A stretch of 15,332 nt of DNA from positions 1-15,332 of the forward strand of contig CAUBMI010000052.1 of NCBI GenBank assembly GCA_958436995.1, written 5' to 3'. The notes beneath the pieces were generated by a model, which was not told the origin of the DNA, did no database searches, and worked only from the letters and a program-made list of their open reading frames with translations. The DNA comes from an uncultured Collinsella sp. (GTDB lineage Bacteria > Actinomycetota > Coriobacteriia > Coriobacteriales > Coriobacteriaceae). Below are positions 1 through 8,838 of the stretch, one piece after another (the stretch's first letter is position 1; the number at the start of each line of letters is the position of its first letter). A program made the position numbers and the translations under genes.

Positions 1-250
1 CCGCCTCGTCATCTGTGGTTTACGTGGGGGCATGCGAAGCACGGGTATACTAACCGGCGGCGAATCTGCTCCATCGCTTAGAGCTGCTGCGTCTGGACGG
101 CGCGTGATAGGGCTGCCAAAGCGATCGCCAGCGTGCTGAGCAACGTCCTCTCTGTGCGCACCCGTTTTTGTATGTATTAGCGCACTACCAAGCACGCCCG
201 CGCGGCCGCATGCCGTGCCCATTGCGCGTGCAGATAAGGAACAACAACAT
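1..250 (+). other. non-coding leader upstream of the helicase gene
   Basis: No convincing coding frame is seen; short open frames entering from the left edge all stop by about position 139. A -10-like TATACT lies at 46-51, but no good -35 is seen at the right distance, so a promoter is only possible. If transcription started just after it, the helicase mRNA would carry a leader of about 190 nt. A hairpin with 6-bp arms, GTGCGC at 154-159 and GCGCAC at 180-185, encloses a T-rich 20-nt loop within that leader. The helicase ribosome binding site AAGGA is at 236-240. Confidence 0.4.
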
Positions 251-2515
<2,265 letters not shown>

Positions 2516-2547
2516 CATACGCATCGCCCGCTAGAGCGAGGTGAACC

Positions 2548-2584
2548 AAGGGCCCCGAGCAACTACGTTCGGGGCCCTTTTGTT
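2548..2584 (+). terminator. Rho-independent terminator of the helicase gene
   Basis: A perfect 10-bp stem, AAGGGCCCCG at 2548-2557 with CGGGGCCCTT at 2570-2579, extends inward by three more pairs (one G-U) to leave a loop of about 6 nt. It is followed by a T-rich stretch (TTTTTG followed by TTTG). It lies 33 bases after the helicase stop codon. Confidence 0.9.
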
Positions 2585-3142
2585 TGCCGTATCCGATCGC
2601 TAGTTCAAATGTGATTTCCTCGGGAATGCATCTAGAGGATGCCGTGGGCTTGTTTCCTGCCATGCAGCAATGGGTCCTATGGGGTGCGCCGTGCATTTTT
2701 TGGAGTATTCTGCAGTTCGAGTTGTCTGCATATGATTCAACGTCGCCAACGGTGGCCTTCGGATATCCCTAGCGAGCGTTCCGAGTCAGATTTCGCCGTT
2801 TTCCGGAGCAGGGGGCGCGTCATTCTCGCCATGTCGGGACTTAGAATGATACGGCGCCCTACAGTTTTGCCCACCCGCGGCGGTGCTGGCGCGGTCACGT
2901 TGCAGAATACTCCGTTTTTTGCACGGGCCAGGATGGGGTACCTCAGGAGAACGCGGCGGTATCCCGTAAATATATACAATCTGTACCGTAATTTATACAA
3001 AACGAAGAGGCAGACAGCGTAGGGTGGGTGCATTGGGGTGCCTGGCGCACCGAAACGGGGAGCTCCCCCCCATGCGCCGTATACTCTGTCTGAATGTGAA
3101 AACGGCTTGACGCGTTGCCAGGCGTAGGGAGAGGGTGCCTCG
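2585..3142. other. intergenic region, no convincing gene
   Basis: About 560 bases between the helicase terminator and the ferredoxin gene. Short open frames here lack ribosome binding sites and family-like sequence. It contains the inverted repeat pair at 2691-2924 (separate entry), an AT-rich patch at 2967-3000 with the small palindrome TACA-atc-TGTA (2976-2986), and, closer to the gene, a perfect palindrome GGGGAGCTCCCC (3057-3068) followed 11 bases later by a -10-like TATACT (3080-3085). The last two may form the promoter/operator of the ferredoxin gene, but no good -35 is visible. Confidence 0.5.
2691..2924. repeat. inverted repeat pair of unknown function
   Basis: Two 24-nt arms at 2691-2714 and 2901-2924 are reverse complements at 18 of 24 positions: GTGCA, six variable bases, then GGAGTATTCTGCA. 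The variable six are T-run in one arm and A-run-like in the other. Between them lies a smaller imperfect inverted repeat (GGGCGCGTCATTCT at 2813-2826 against AGAATGATACGGCGCCC at 2843-2859). The arrangement resembles the ends of a small non-autonomous element or a pair of protein-binding sites in opposite orientation. No transposase or target duplication was found, so the nature is open. Confidence 0.55.
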
Positions 3143-3904
3143 ATGAGCGTATTCGAAATTGTGTTTAGTCCGACGGGTGGAACGCGGAAGGTGTCTGGCC
3201 TTGTGGCCGGGGCGCTGGACAATAATGCCGTTACCGTCGATCTGACCGATAGCGGGCTAGATCTCAGCGCTGTCTCGATGACTGAGGACGACGTGGCCGT
3301 AATCTCTGTGCCGGCGTATGCCGGTAGAATTCCGGCTGTGGTGGCTGACCGGTTGGGCATGGTGCGCGGCAACGGGGCTCGGGCTGTTTTGGTTTGTGTA
3401 TACGGAAACCGCGCGTTTGAGGACACGCTCGTAGAGCTGGAGGACGTTGCGAAGCGCGCCGGATTTAGGGTGGTTGCAGCTGTTTCTGCTATTGCTGAGC
3501 ATTCCGTTGCTCGTCAGTTTGCTGCTGGGCGACCGGATGCGCAGGATGCGGCGCAGCTCGCAGAGTTTGCGCAGCAAATTCAGCAAAAGCTGTTGGCTGA
3601 GGATGCGTCCGAGCCCTCTATCCCCGGCAATCGTCCTTATAAACAAGCTGGAGGTCGCCGTATGGCACCCGAGGCAACAGAGGAATGCGTCTCCTGCAGT
3701 GCATGCGCCGCGGCGTGTCCCGTTTGTGCTATCGACAAGGGCGACCCCAAGCGAGCAGCTGACGAGGCGTGCATCTCCTGCATGCGCTGCATCGCCGTAT
3801 GCCCGCGAGGCGCTCGCAAGCTTGATCCCAACAAGCTATCCGCTGTTTCCCAGATGCTGAGCAAGGCTTGCGTCGTGCGGAAGGAATGCGAGCTCTTCAT
3901 CTAA
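3143..3904 (+). CDS. EFR1-type flavodoxin-like protein with two [4Fe-4S] clusters
   Basis: A 253-residue probable electron carrier of the EFR1 (flavodoxin-ferredoxin fusion) kind, cytoplasmic. The N-terminal half is flavodoxin-like: a beta strand, then SPTGGTRKV (9-17), matching the phosphate-binding loop of FMN-binding flavodoxins, and a second conserved-looking stretch ISVPAYAGRIP (54-64). The C-terminal part carries two classical CxxCxxCxxxCP motifs: C182, C185, C188, C192 and C210, C213, C216, C220, each able to ligate a [4Fe-4S] cluster. The ATG at 3143 follows a purine-rich GGGAGAGGG. The gene stands alone, with a long non-coding stretch before it and the sugar-operon promoter after it. 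Its redox partner is unknown; the hydrogenase 5 kb downstream is a possible but unproven one. Codon use is less biased than in the helicase or PTS genes, suggesting modest expression. Confidence 0.85.
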   Translation: MSVFEIVFSPTGGTRKVSGLVAGALDNNAVTVDLTDSGLDLSAVSMTEDDVAVISVPAYAGRIPAVVADRLGMVRGNGARAVLVCVYGNRAFEDTLVELEDVAKRAGFRVVAAVSAIAEHSVARQFAAGRPDAQDAAQLAEFAQQIQQKLLAEDASEPSIPGNRPYKQAGGRRMAPEATEECVSCSACAAACPVCAIDKGDPKRAADEACISCMRCIAVCPRGARKLDPNKLSAVSQMLSKACVVRKECELFI

Positions 3905-3973
3905 CGCATGCGAAATTGCTGCAAGGAGTGCCCCTGGGTGCCGGCGGGAAAGGAACGTCCCTAAGTGCCGCCT

Positions 3974-4002
3974 AAATACCGTTTATCGAAGAAAAAATAC
4001 CG
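3974..4002. promoter_or_regulatory. direct repeat upstream of the sugar-operon promoter
   Basis: The 8-mer AAATACCG occurs at 3974-3981 and again at 3995-4002, exactly 21 bases apart (two helical turns), ending 17 bases before the putative -35. The layout suits an activator binding two adjacent sites on one face of the DNA. The repeat is short, so chance is possible. Confidence 0.35.
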
Positions 4003-4019
4003 CTCACCGTTCATAATGA

Positions 4020-4047
4020 TTGTTCTGGCTTTGGGCTTGTCTACAAT
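4020..4047 (+). promoter_or_regulatory. putative sigma-70-type promoter of the alpha-glucoside operon
   Basis: TTGTTC (4020-4025) and TACAAT (4042-4047) are separated by 16 bases. Transcription would start near 4053 and give a leader of about 130 nt before the EIIA gene, containing the hairpins described in the next entry. Confidence 0.6.
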
Positions 4048-4072
4048 AGCTCCCGTAAAAAGAAATGCGGAA

Positions 4073-4158
4073 GGTTACCGAGTCCCTCGGACGTGGGCCT
4101 AACCAAAGTCTTTGAACGGGTGTGTCTCTATGGATGCATTCGCTTGATTTTGGTTGGG
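4073..4158 (+). promoter_or_regulatory. leader RNA with two mutually exclusive hairpins (candidate LicT target/attenuator)
   Basis: The upstream hairpin pairs GGTTA (4073-4077) with TAACC (4100-4104) and contains an inner stem CCGAG (4078-4082) with CTCGG (4086-4090); it is 32 nt long, about the size of a ribonucleic antiterminator (RAT). The downstream hairpin pairs CCTAACCAAAGTC (4098-4110) with GATTTTGGTTGGG (4146-4158), 13 bp with two G-U pairs. Positions 4100-4104 are used by both, so the two cannot coexist. The downstream stem is followed by an AU-rich tract (CTATATTTAT), which would make only a weak terminator. The encoded antiterminator two genes downstream is the obvious candidate ligand. 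The canonical RAT bases (TGTTACTG and GGCAAAACC) are not present, so the assignment is inference. Confidence 0.45.
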
Positions 4159-4184
4159 CTATATTTATGAAGGGACATGCCACC

Positions 4185-4697
4185 ATGGGTTTCTTTTCTC
4201 GCCTGATGGGCGGTTCGGATGAGCAGAAGACTGCAGCTTCCGAGTTCGAAATCCTCGCTCCCGTTTCCGGCGAGCTTGTTCATCTAGAAAATACCAATGA
4301 CCCCGCTTTTAGCAGCCGTGCCGTGGGCGATGGCGTTGCCGTGGTTCCCCAAGAGGGAACGGTGTGCGCTCCTGTTTCCGGCACCGTCGCGGCGTTGTTT
4401 CCGACTGAGCACGCGCTGGGCATCATGTCCGACGACAGCTCTGCTCAGGTGATGCTGCATATCGGAATCGACACTGTTAAACTTGAGGGCAAGGGCTTCC
4501 ATGCGCTTGTTGCTCAGGGTGACCATGTCGATGCGGGCCAGCCCCTCGTCGAGGTCGATTTCGAGGCGGTTCGCGCCGCTGGCTTCGACCCCACGGTCTT
4601 CGTTATCGTGTGCGAGCGCTCGGAGAACTCGACTCTTCGTGAGCATGCTTCCGGCCCTGTTGCTGTTAAAGAGCCTGTCGTCTGGCTTTCCGAGTAA
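4185..4697 (+). CDS. PTS sugar transporter EIIA component, glucose (Crr) type
   Basis: A 170-residue cytoplasmic phosphocarrier taking phosphate from HPr and passing it to an EIIB domain, here most likely that of the EIICB two genes downstream, which lacks its own EIIA. The EIIA-type-1 hallmarks are present: APVSGE (25-30), a second APVSGTV (62-68), PTEHA with H76, and LHIGIDTVKLEG with phospho-acceptor H92; H76 and H92 match the active-site histidine pair of E. coli EIIA-Glc (H75 and H90). The ATG at 4185 has AAGGGA (4170-4175) nine bases upstream; in-frame starts at 4122 and 4167 lie before or across that site and are less likely. It is the first gene of the operon. A role in catabolite control, as for E. 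coli Crr, is possible but not shown. Confidence 0.92.
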   Translation: MGFFSRLMGGSDEQKTAASEFEILAPVSGELVHLENTNDPAFSSRAVGDGVAVVPQEGTVCAPVSGTVAALFPTEHALGIMSDDSSAQVMLHIGIDTVKLEGKGFHALVAQGDHVDAGQPLVEVDFEAVRAAGFDPTVFVIVCERSENSTLREHASGPVAVKEPVVWLSE

Positions 4698-4715
4698 ATT
4701 CTTGTGGTGGGTACC

Positions 4716-5570
4716 GTGGTTATCAAGCGAGTTTTCAACAATAACGTCGCAATGGTCACTTCGGACGATGGCTCCGAGCTCATCGTCATCGGCCGAGGCC
4801 TCTGCTTTGGCCGCCATGCCGGCGACGCTATCGACGAGGCGTCGGTCGAAAAGACCTATGCGCTGCAGGAGGGAACTTCTCAGGATTCGCGTACGATTGA
4901 CCGCTTGGCACATCTTTTGGAGTCCATCCCCACCGTCAACCTCGTGATTTCCGAGGACATCGTTCAGATGCTCCGTCGAGAGCTCAATGTTGATATCAAC
5001 GACAAGATTCTCATTGCTCTCGCAGACCATATCAGCCTTGCTTTGGAGCGCGAGCGCAAAGGCGTTCCCTGCGAGAACCCGCTGCTGCTCAAGATCCAGC
5101 AGTTCTATCGCAAGGAGTACGCGCTTGCGGGCCGTGCGCTGCAGATTATCAAGGAGTATATGGGCATCCAGATGAGCGAAGAAGAGCAGGGTTTTATTAC
5201 GCTGCATATCGTCAACGCCACCATGCCGCAGCGCTCTGACCGTCTGATTGTTTCGGTCCAGCTTGTTCGCGACGTGCTCGCGATTGTTTCCGAGCACTAT
5301 GCCACGACCCTTGACGTCACCTCGTTGCCGTACGAACGTTTCGTTCGCCATTTGCAGTTTTTTGCGCAGCGAGCGCTCGATCCCGCGGCGGGGCAGGTCA
5401 ATGGCGACGCGCTGTTCCGTATCGATGAAACGGCGTATCCGAGGGCGTTCTCGTGCGCGGAGTCAATTGCCGACCACTTGGCGTCTACCTATAACGTTGT
5501 CGTTACCGATGCCGAGAAGAGTTATCTCGCATATCACATTGTTAACCTGCTTGGAGAACCTGGTCTCTAG
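4716..5570 (+). CDS. LicT/BglG-family transcription antiterminator
   Basis: An RNA-binding regulator that, when suitably phosphorylated by the PTS, stabilises an antiterminator hairpin in the nascent leader. The order is an N-terminal CAT RNA-binding domain (about 1-55, starting MVIKRVFNNNV), then PRD1 (about 60-165) and PRD2 (about 170-280). All four regulatory histidines are present: H105 and H164 in PRD1, H212 and H274 in PRD2 (GTG 4716 numbering), corresponding to H100, H159, H207 and H269 of B. subtilis LicT. The GTG at 4716 is chosen because family members begin just before the I-K-x-V-x-N-N-N strand; the GTG at 4704 would add four residues, has no visible ribosome binding site, and is the alternative. 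The gene is 18 bases after the EIIA stop and so co-transcribed. Its likely target is the leader at 4073-4158. LicT proteins are best known from beta-glucoside systems, so an alpha-glucoside operon is a less usual setting. Confidence 0.92.
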   Translation: MVIKRVFNNNVAMVTSDDGSELIVIGRGLCFGRHAGDAIDEASVEKTYALQEGTSQDSRTIDRLAHLLESIPTVNLVISEDIVQMLRRELNVDINDKILIALADHISLALERERKGVPCENPLLLKIQQFYRKEYALAGRALQIIKEYMGIQMSEEEQGFITLHIVNATMPQRSDRLIVSVQLVRDVLAIVSEHYATTLDVTSLPYERFVRHLQFFAQRALDPAAGQVNGDALFRIDETAYPRAFSCAESIADHLASTYNVVVTDAEKSYLAYHIVNLLGEPGL

Positions 5571-5577
5571 GCATAAC

Positions 5578-5630
5578 GTGCCCACACATCGATTGATATA
5601 AGGCAAGGCTCACGGTCTTGTCTAGGGCAC
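5578..5630 (+). promoter_or_regulatory. nested hairpin between the antiterminator and EIICB genes
   Basis: An outer stem GTGCCC (5578-5583) with GGGCAC (5625-5630) encloses an inner stem AGGCAAG (5601-5607) with CTTGTCT (5617-5623, one G-U pair). There is no T-run, so it is not a terminator. It could be an RNA processing or stability element separating regulator and transporter expression, or a second antiterminator target, although canonical RAT bases are absent. Confidence 0.35.
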
Positions 5631-5669
5631 ACCTATCTCAATTTGCGGAAAAGGAAGGGGAGTACCGCT

Positions 5670-7286
5670 ATGACCGCAAAAAAGAAGTTCAATTTCAAAG
5701 CGCCGTTGGAGGTGTTCGCGAAGTCGATCGTTCAGCCGATGATGTATCTCTCGGTTGCCGGCATCCTGCTCATCGTGGGCATCATTCTGACCAACAAGAC
5801 CATCTGCGCCGTGGTCCCCGTGCTGGGCTCCGGCCCGTTCCAGCTTGTGGGCGCCGTTGTCTATCAGTCGCTGATGTTTATCATCAACAACCTCTCGATT
5901 TTGTTCTGCGTGGGCATCGCCGGCGCCATGGCAAAGAAGAACAAGGGCCATGCTTCGCTGATTGCCCTGATGTCGTTCTTCCTGTTCCTGCAGGCCAATA
6001 ACATCGTGCTCAACGCCACCGGCTCTCTTGCCGAAGCGAGCGGCATGCTCGGTCTTACCGGAACCGGCCAGAGCACCGTTATGGGCATTCAGGTGCTCGA
6101 TACCGGCGTGTTTGGCGGCATCATTCTTGGTTGCATCACCGGTGCCGTGTTCAACAAGTACTCGAACAAGCAGTTCCCCATTGCCCTTTCGATGTTCTCG
6201 GGCGTTCGCTTCCCGTTCCTGATCATGATCATCATCTCCTGGATCATGGGCGCTGGCTTCTGCATCGTTTGGCCTCCGGTTCAGGGCGCCATCTCCTCCG
6301 TTGCCGGCATCATTAAGGAGTCGGGCAACATCGGTCTGTTTATCTACGGCATGCTCAACAAGCTGCTCGTTCCCACCGGCCTGCACCACCTCATCTACAC
6401 CCCGTTCCAGTTCTCCGATGTGGGCGGCACCCTTACGCTGGGTGATCAGGTTATCGCCGGCGCCTATCCCATCCGCGTTGCCGAGATGGCGATGACGGGC
6501 CAGCCCTTCTCCGATAGCACCTACTTCAACAGCTACACCTTCAACAACCTGTGGCCCTACATCGGTATCGGTCTCGCCTTTATCTTCACCGCCTACAAGC
6601 AGAACAAGGACAAGACCAAGGCTGTCATCATCCCGCTGATCATCACTGCCGTGCTCTCCTGTGTCACCGAGCCCATGGACTTCCTCTTTGTCTTTGCCGC
6701 TCCCGTGCTCTTTGTCGTTCACTCGGTTCTTTCCGGCATCTTCCTGGTCCTGCTCAAGGTCCTCTCCGTGCCCGCTTCGACTGCAGGCGGCATCATCAAC
6801 ATCGTGGTTTCCAACCTGGTTCTTGGTGTCGATAAGACCAACTGGCCGATGATGCTCGTGCTCGGAGTCGTCAACGCCGCTCTGTACTTCTTCCTCTTCA
6901 CCTTCCTTATTAAGAAGCTCAACCTTCACACGCCTGGTCGCGAGGAGGAGTCCGAGCTCGCCGAGTCCGTTGCCGAGGGCGAGGCCGCCGCGTCTGTCGC
7001 GGTGAAGCAGGGCGCTGTTGCCGCGGCCCCCGCAGAGGGCGTCGATGCAGGTATTGCCGACCTGGTCGCAGGTCTTGGCGGCAAGGACAACATCGAGGAG
7101 CTCGAGAACTGCTTTACGCGTCTTCGCGTGAACGTTAAGAACCCGGACCTCATCGATGAGAACCTCATCAACCACGTGCCCAACAGCGGCATCAACCGCA
7201 ACGGCAACAATATCCAGATCATCTTTGGCATGAAGGTCGCCGAGATGCGCGACAAGGTCGAAAACGCAATTGAGAAGGAGCAGTAA
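5670..7286 (+). CDS. PTS EIICB component, alpha-glucoside (MalX/GlvC-like) family
   Basis: An integral membrane permease that takes up a disaccharide or glucoside and phosphorylates it. The 538-residue protein has a hydrophobic EIIC domain of about 10 segments (roughly 15-425), with GLHHLIYTPF (about 235-244) and the sugar-site motif VTEPMDF (about 334-340, equivalent to G-I-T-E-P in glucose permeases). An Ala/Glu-rich linker (about 428-462) leads to an EIIB domain with phospho-cysteine C481 in ENCFTRLR. No EIIA domain is attached, matching the separate EIIA gene upstream. The ATG at 5670 follows GGAAGGGGA (5653-5661); a TTG at 5643 is in frame but lies ahead of that site. The sequence style and the adjacent GH4 enzyme point to maltose, trehalulose-type sucrose isomers or similar alpha-glucosides; the exact sugar cannot be read from sequence. 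Confidence 0.92.
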   Translation: MTAKKKFNFKAPLEVFAKSIVQPMMYLSVAGILLIVGIILTNKTICAVVPVLGSGPFQLVGAVVYQSLMFIINNLSILFCVGIAGAMAKKNKGHASLIALMSFFLFLQANNIVLNATGSLAEASGMLGLTGTGQSTVMGIQVLDTGVFGGIILGCITGAVFNKYSNKQFPIALSMFSGVRFPFLIMIIISWIMGAGFCIVWPPVQGAISSVAGIIKESGNIGLFIYGMLNKLLVPTGLHHLIYTPFQFSDVGGTLTLGDQVIAGAYPIRVAEMAMTGQPFSDSTYFNSYTFNNLWPYIGIGLAFIFTAYKQNKDKTKAVIIPLIITAVLSCVTEPMDFLFVFAAPVLFVVHSVLSGIFLVLLKVLSVPASTAGGIINIVVSNLVLGVDKTNWPMMLVLGVVNAALYFFLFTFLIKKLNLHTPGREEESELAESVAEGEAAASVAVKQGAVAAAPAEGVDAGIADLVAGLGGKDNIEELENCFTRLRVNVKNPDLIDENLINHVPNSGINRNGNNIQIIFGMKVAEMRDKVENAIEKEQ

Positions 7287-7289
7287 ACA

Positions 7290-8672
7290 ATGATCATTAC
7301 TCTGTGTGGTGGCGGATCCACCTTTACCCCCGGCATCGTCAAGTCCATCGCCCTGCGCAAGGACGAGCTCGACGTTGACGAGATTCGTCTGTACGACATC
7401 AATGAGGAGCGCCAGCGCAAGATCGGCGTGCTCGTGGACTGGATTTTGCACGAGGACCTTGGCCTGGACATCAAGCTTACGGTGACCACCGACAAGAAGA
7501 CGGCTTTTACCGACGCGAGCTTCGTGTTTGCCCAGATGCGCGTGGGCGGCTACGCCATGCGCGAGCAGGACGAGAAGATTCCGCTGCGCCACGGTTGCGT
7601 GGGTCAGGAGACCTGCGGCTGCGGCGGCCTTGCCTACGGCATGCGCACCATCTTCCCCATGGTCGAGCTGATCGATGACGTTGAGAAGTACGCCAAGAAG
7701 GACTACTGGATTCTCAACTACTCCAACCCTGCTGCCATCGTGTCCGAGGGCTGCCGCGTGCTGCGTCCCAACGCTCGCATCATCAACATCTGCGACATGC
7801 CGATCGCGATCATCGACGTGGTTTGCGCCGCACTCGATATCGACAAGAAGGATGTCGAGTACGATTACTTTGGCCTCAACCACTTTGGTTGGTTCACCTC
7901 GATCCGCCACAAGGGCGAGGAGGTGCTCCCGCAGCTGCGCGAGTACATCAAGGAGCATGAGATTCTGCTGCCCGACTCCTACCTCAAGGGCATGGGCTCG
8001 CTCATGGCAAAGAAGCCCGAGGAGGCCACTGACGAGCACCCCGAGCAGAACCGCCACACCAAGGGCAGCTGGTACTACGTCTGGAAGGGCGAGTACGAGA
8101 TCATGGAGTGCTTCCCGGAGTACCTGCCCAACACGTATCTGAACTACTACCTGCAGCAGAAGGAGTTCGTCGAGCATTCCAACCCCGAGCGCACCCGTGC
8201 TAACGAGGTTGAGGAGACGCGCGAGAAGAACCTCTTCGACGGCATCGACCACTACGAGAAGACCGGCGAGATCGATGAGAGCACGTTCTATGCGGGCAGC
8301 CACGGCGACTGGATTGCCGACCTGGCCATCGCTCTGAAGAACGATACCAAGCAGCGCTTCCTGGTCATTTGCGAGAACAAGGGCGCTATCCCCAACATGC
8401 CCTACGACGCCATGGTCGAGCTGCCTGCCTACATTGGCAAGAACGGCCCCGAGGTCATCAGCCGTGACAACATTCCTCTGTTCCAGCAGGGTCTTATGAT
8501 GCAGCAGCTGAACTCCGAGAAGCTCGTGGTCGAGGCCACGATCGAGGGTTCGTACGAGAAGGCGCTCAAGGCCTTTACGCTCAACAAGACCGTGCCTTCG
8601 ATGAAGGTCGCCAAGGAAGTTCTCGACGACATGATCGAGGCCAACAAGGGTTACTGGCCCGAGCTTAAGTAA
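7290..8672 (+). CDS. 6-phospho-alpha-glucosidase, glycoside hydrolase family 4
   Basis: A cytoplasmic enzyme splitting the 6-phospho-disaccharide delivered by the PTS into glucose 6-phosphate and the aglycone sugar, using NAD(H) and a divalent metal by the redox-assisted GH4 mechanism. The 460-residue length is typical. Visible are the Rossmann start MIITLCGGGSTFTPG, the dinucleotide strand end LYDINEER (34-41), VGQETCG (104-110), NYSNPAAI (133-140), metal ligands C168 in NICDMP and H198 in LNHFGW, and D169, matching the catalytic Asp after the metal cysteine in GlvA. The catalytic Tyr probably lies in YLPNTYLNYYL (268-278). It is closest in style to GlvA, MalH and AglB. ATG 7290 is four bases after the EIICB stop, with AAGGAG inside the end of that gene, indicating coupled translation. 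Beta-type 6-phospho-glucosidases of GH4 (CelF) are the alternative, judged less likely. Confidence 0.93.
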   Translation: MIITLCGGGSTFTPGIVKSIALRKDELDVDEIRLYDINEERQRKIGVLVDWILHEDLGLDIKLTVTTDKKTAFTDASFVFAQMRVGGYAMREQDEKIPLRHGCVGQETCGCGGLAYGMRTIFPMVELIDDVEKYAKKDYWILNYSNPAAIVSEGCRVLRPNARIINICDMPIAIIDVVCAALDIDKKDVEYDYFGLNHFGWFTSIRHKGEEVLPQLREYIKEHEILLPDSYLKGMGSLMAKKPEEATDEHPEQNRHTKGSWYYVWKGEYEIMECFPEYLPNTYLNYYLQQKEFVEHSNPERTRANEVEETREKNLFDGIDHYEKTGEIDESTFYAGSHGDWIADLAIALKNDTKQRFLVICENKGAIPNMPYDAMVELPAYIGKNGPEVISRDNIPLFQQGLMMQQLNSEKLVVEATIEGSYEKALKAFTLNKTVPSMKVAKEVLDDMIEANKGYWPELK

Positions 8673-8704
8673 AAGCAACAGGGTCGCTGGCCGCATACCT
8701 GGAG

Positions 8705-8748
8705 CAATGCCCCGTCCACGTGATTGCGTGGGCGGGGCATTGTCATTT
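8705..8748 (+). terminator. hairpin terminator at the end of the sugar operon
   Basis: A 16-bp stem with one G-U pair, CAATGCCCCGTCCACG (8705-8720) with CGTGGGCGGGGCATTG (8727-8742) and a 6-nt loop, lies 32 bases after the GH4 stop. The following tract TCATTT is poor in T, so termination may be partial or the stem may chiefly protect the 3' end. Confidence 0.65.
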
Positions 8749-8768
8749 GGTAACGCGTTTTACCAAAT
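8745..8768. promoter_or_regulatory. operator-like palindrome upstream of the hydrogenase operon
   Basis: Perfect 9-bp arms ATTTGGTAA (8745-8753) and TTACCAAAT (8760-8768) surround CGCGTT; over the full 24 bp, 10 of 12 positions are symmetric about a central C-G step, as in many LacI/GalR-family operators. It sits just after the sugar-operon hairpin and 160 bases before the flavoprotein gene. No regulator gene is beside it. Confidence 0.5.
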
Positions 8769-8838
8769 ATGGCATTTATCTGCGGTAAAGGTGTTTAGCA
8801 CCACTGAGGGCCGCGTTTTATACCGCCTGCCGAACTGT

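Noticed and set aside
1..139. End of an upstream coding sequence entering from the left edge
   Set aside because: Frame 2 is open to about 139, but its translation looks non-protein-like, and the other frames stop early.
2584..3426. Small frames at 2584-2772 and 2639-3022 (+) and 2737-3426 (-)
   Set aside because: No ribosome binding sites, no recognisable family and, for the last, overlap with the ferredoxin gene. A small unknown protein cannot be fully excluded.
4073..4104. Canonical LicT RAT sequence
   Set aside because: Length and two-part shape fit, but the conserved bases of known RATs are absent, so it is reported only as a candidate.
5622..8696. A 1024-codon open frame on the - strand across the PTS and GH4 genes
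   Set aside because: It lies wholly opposite two genes with complete family motifs; long antisense frames are expected from GC-rich codon use, and the translation is low-complexity Leu/Val/Asp/His-rich.
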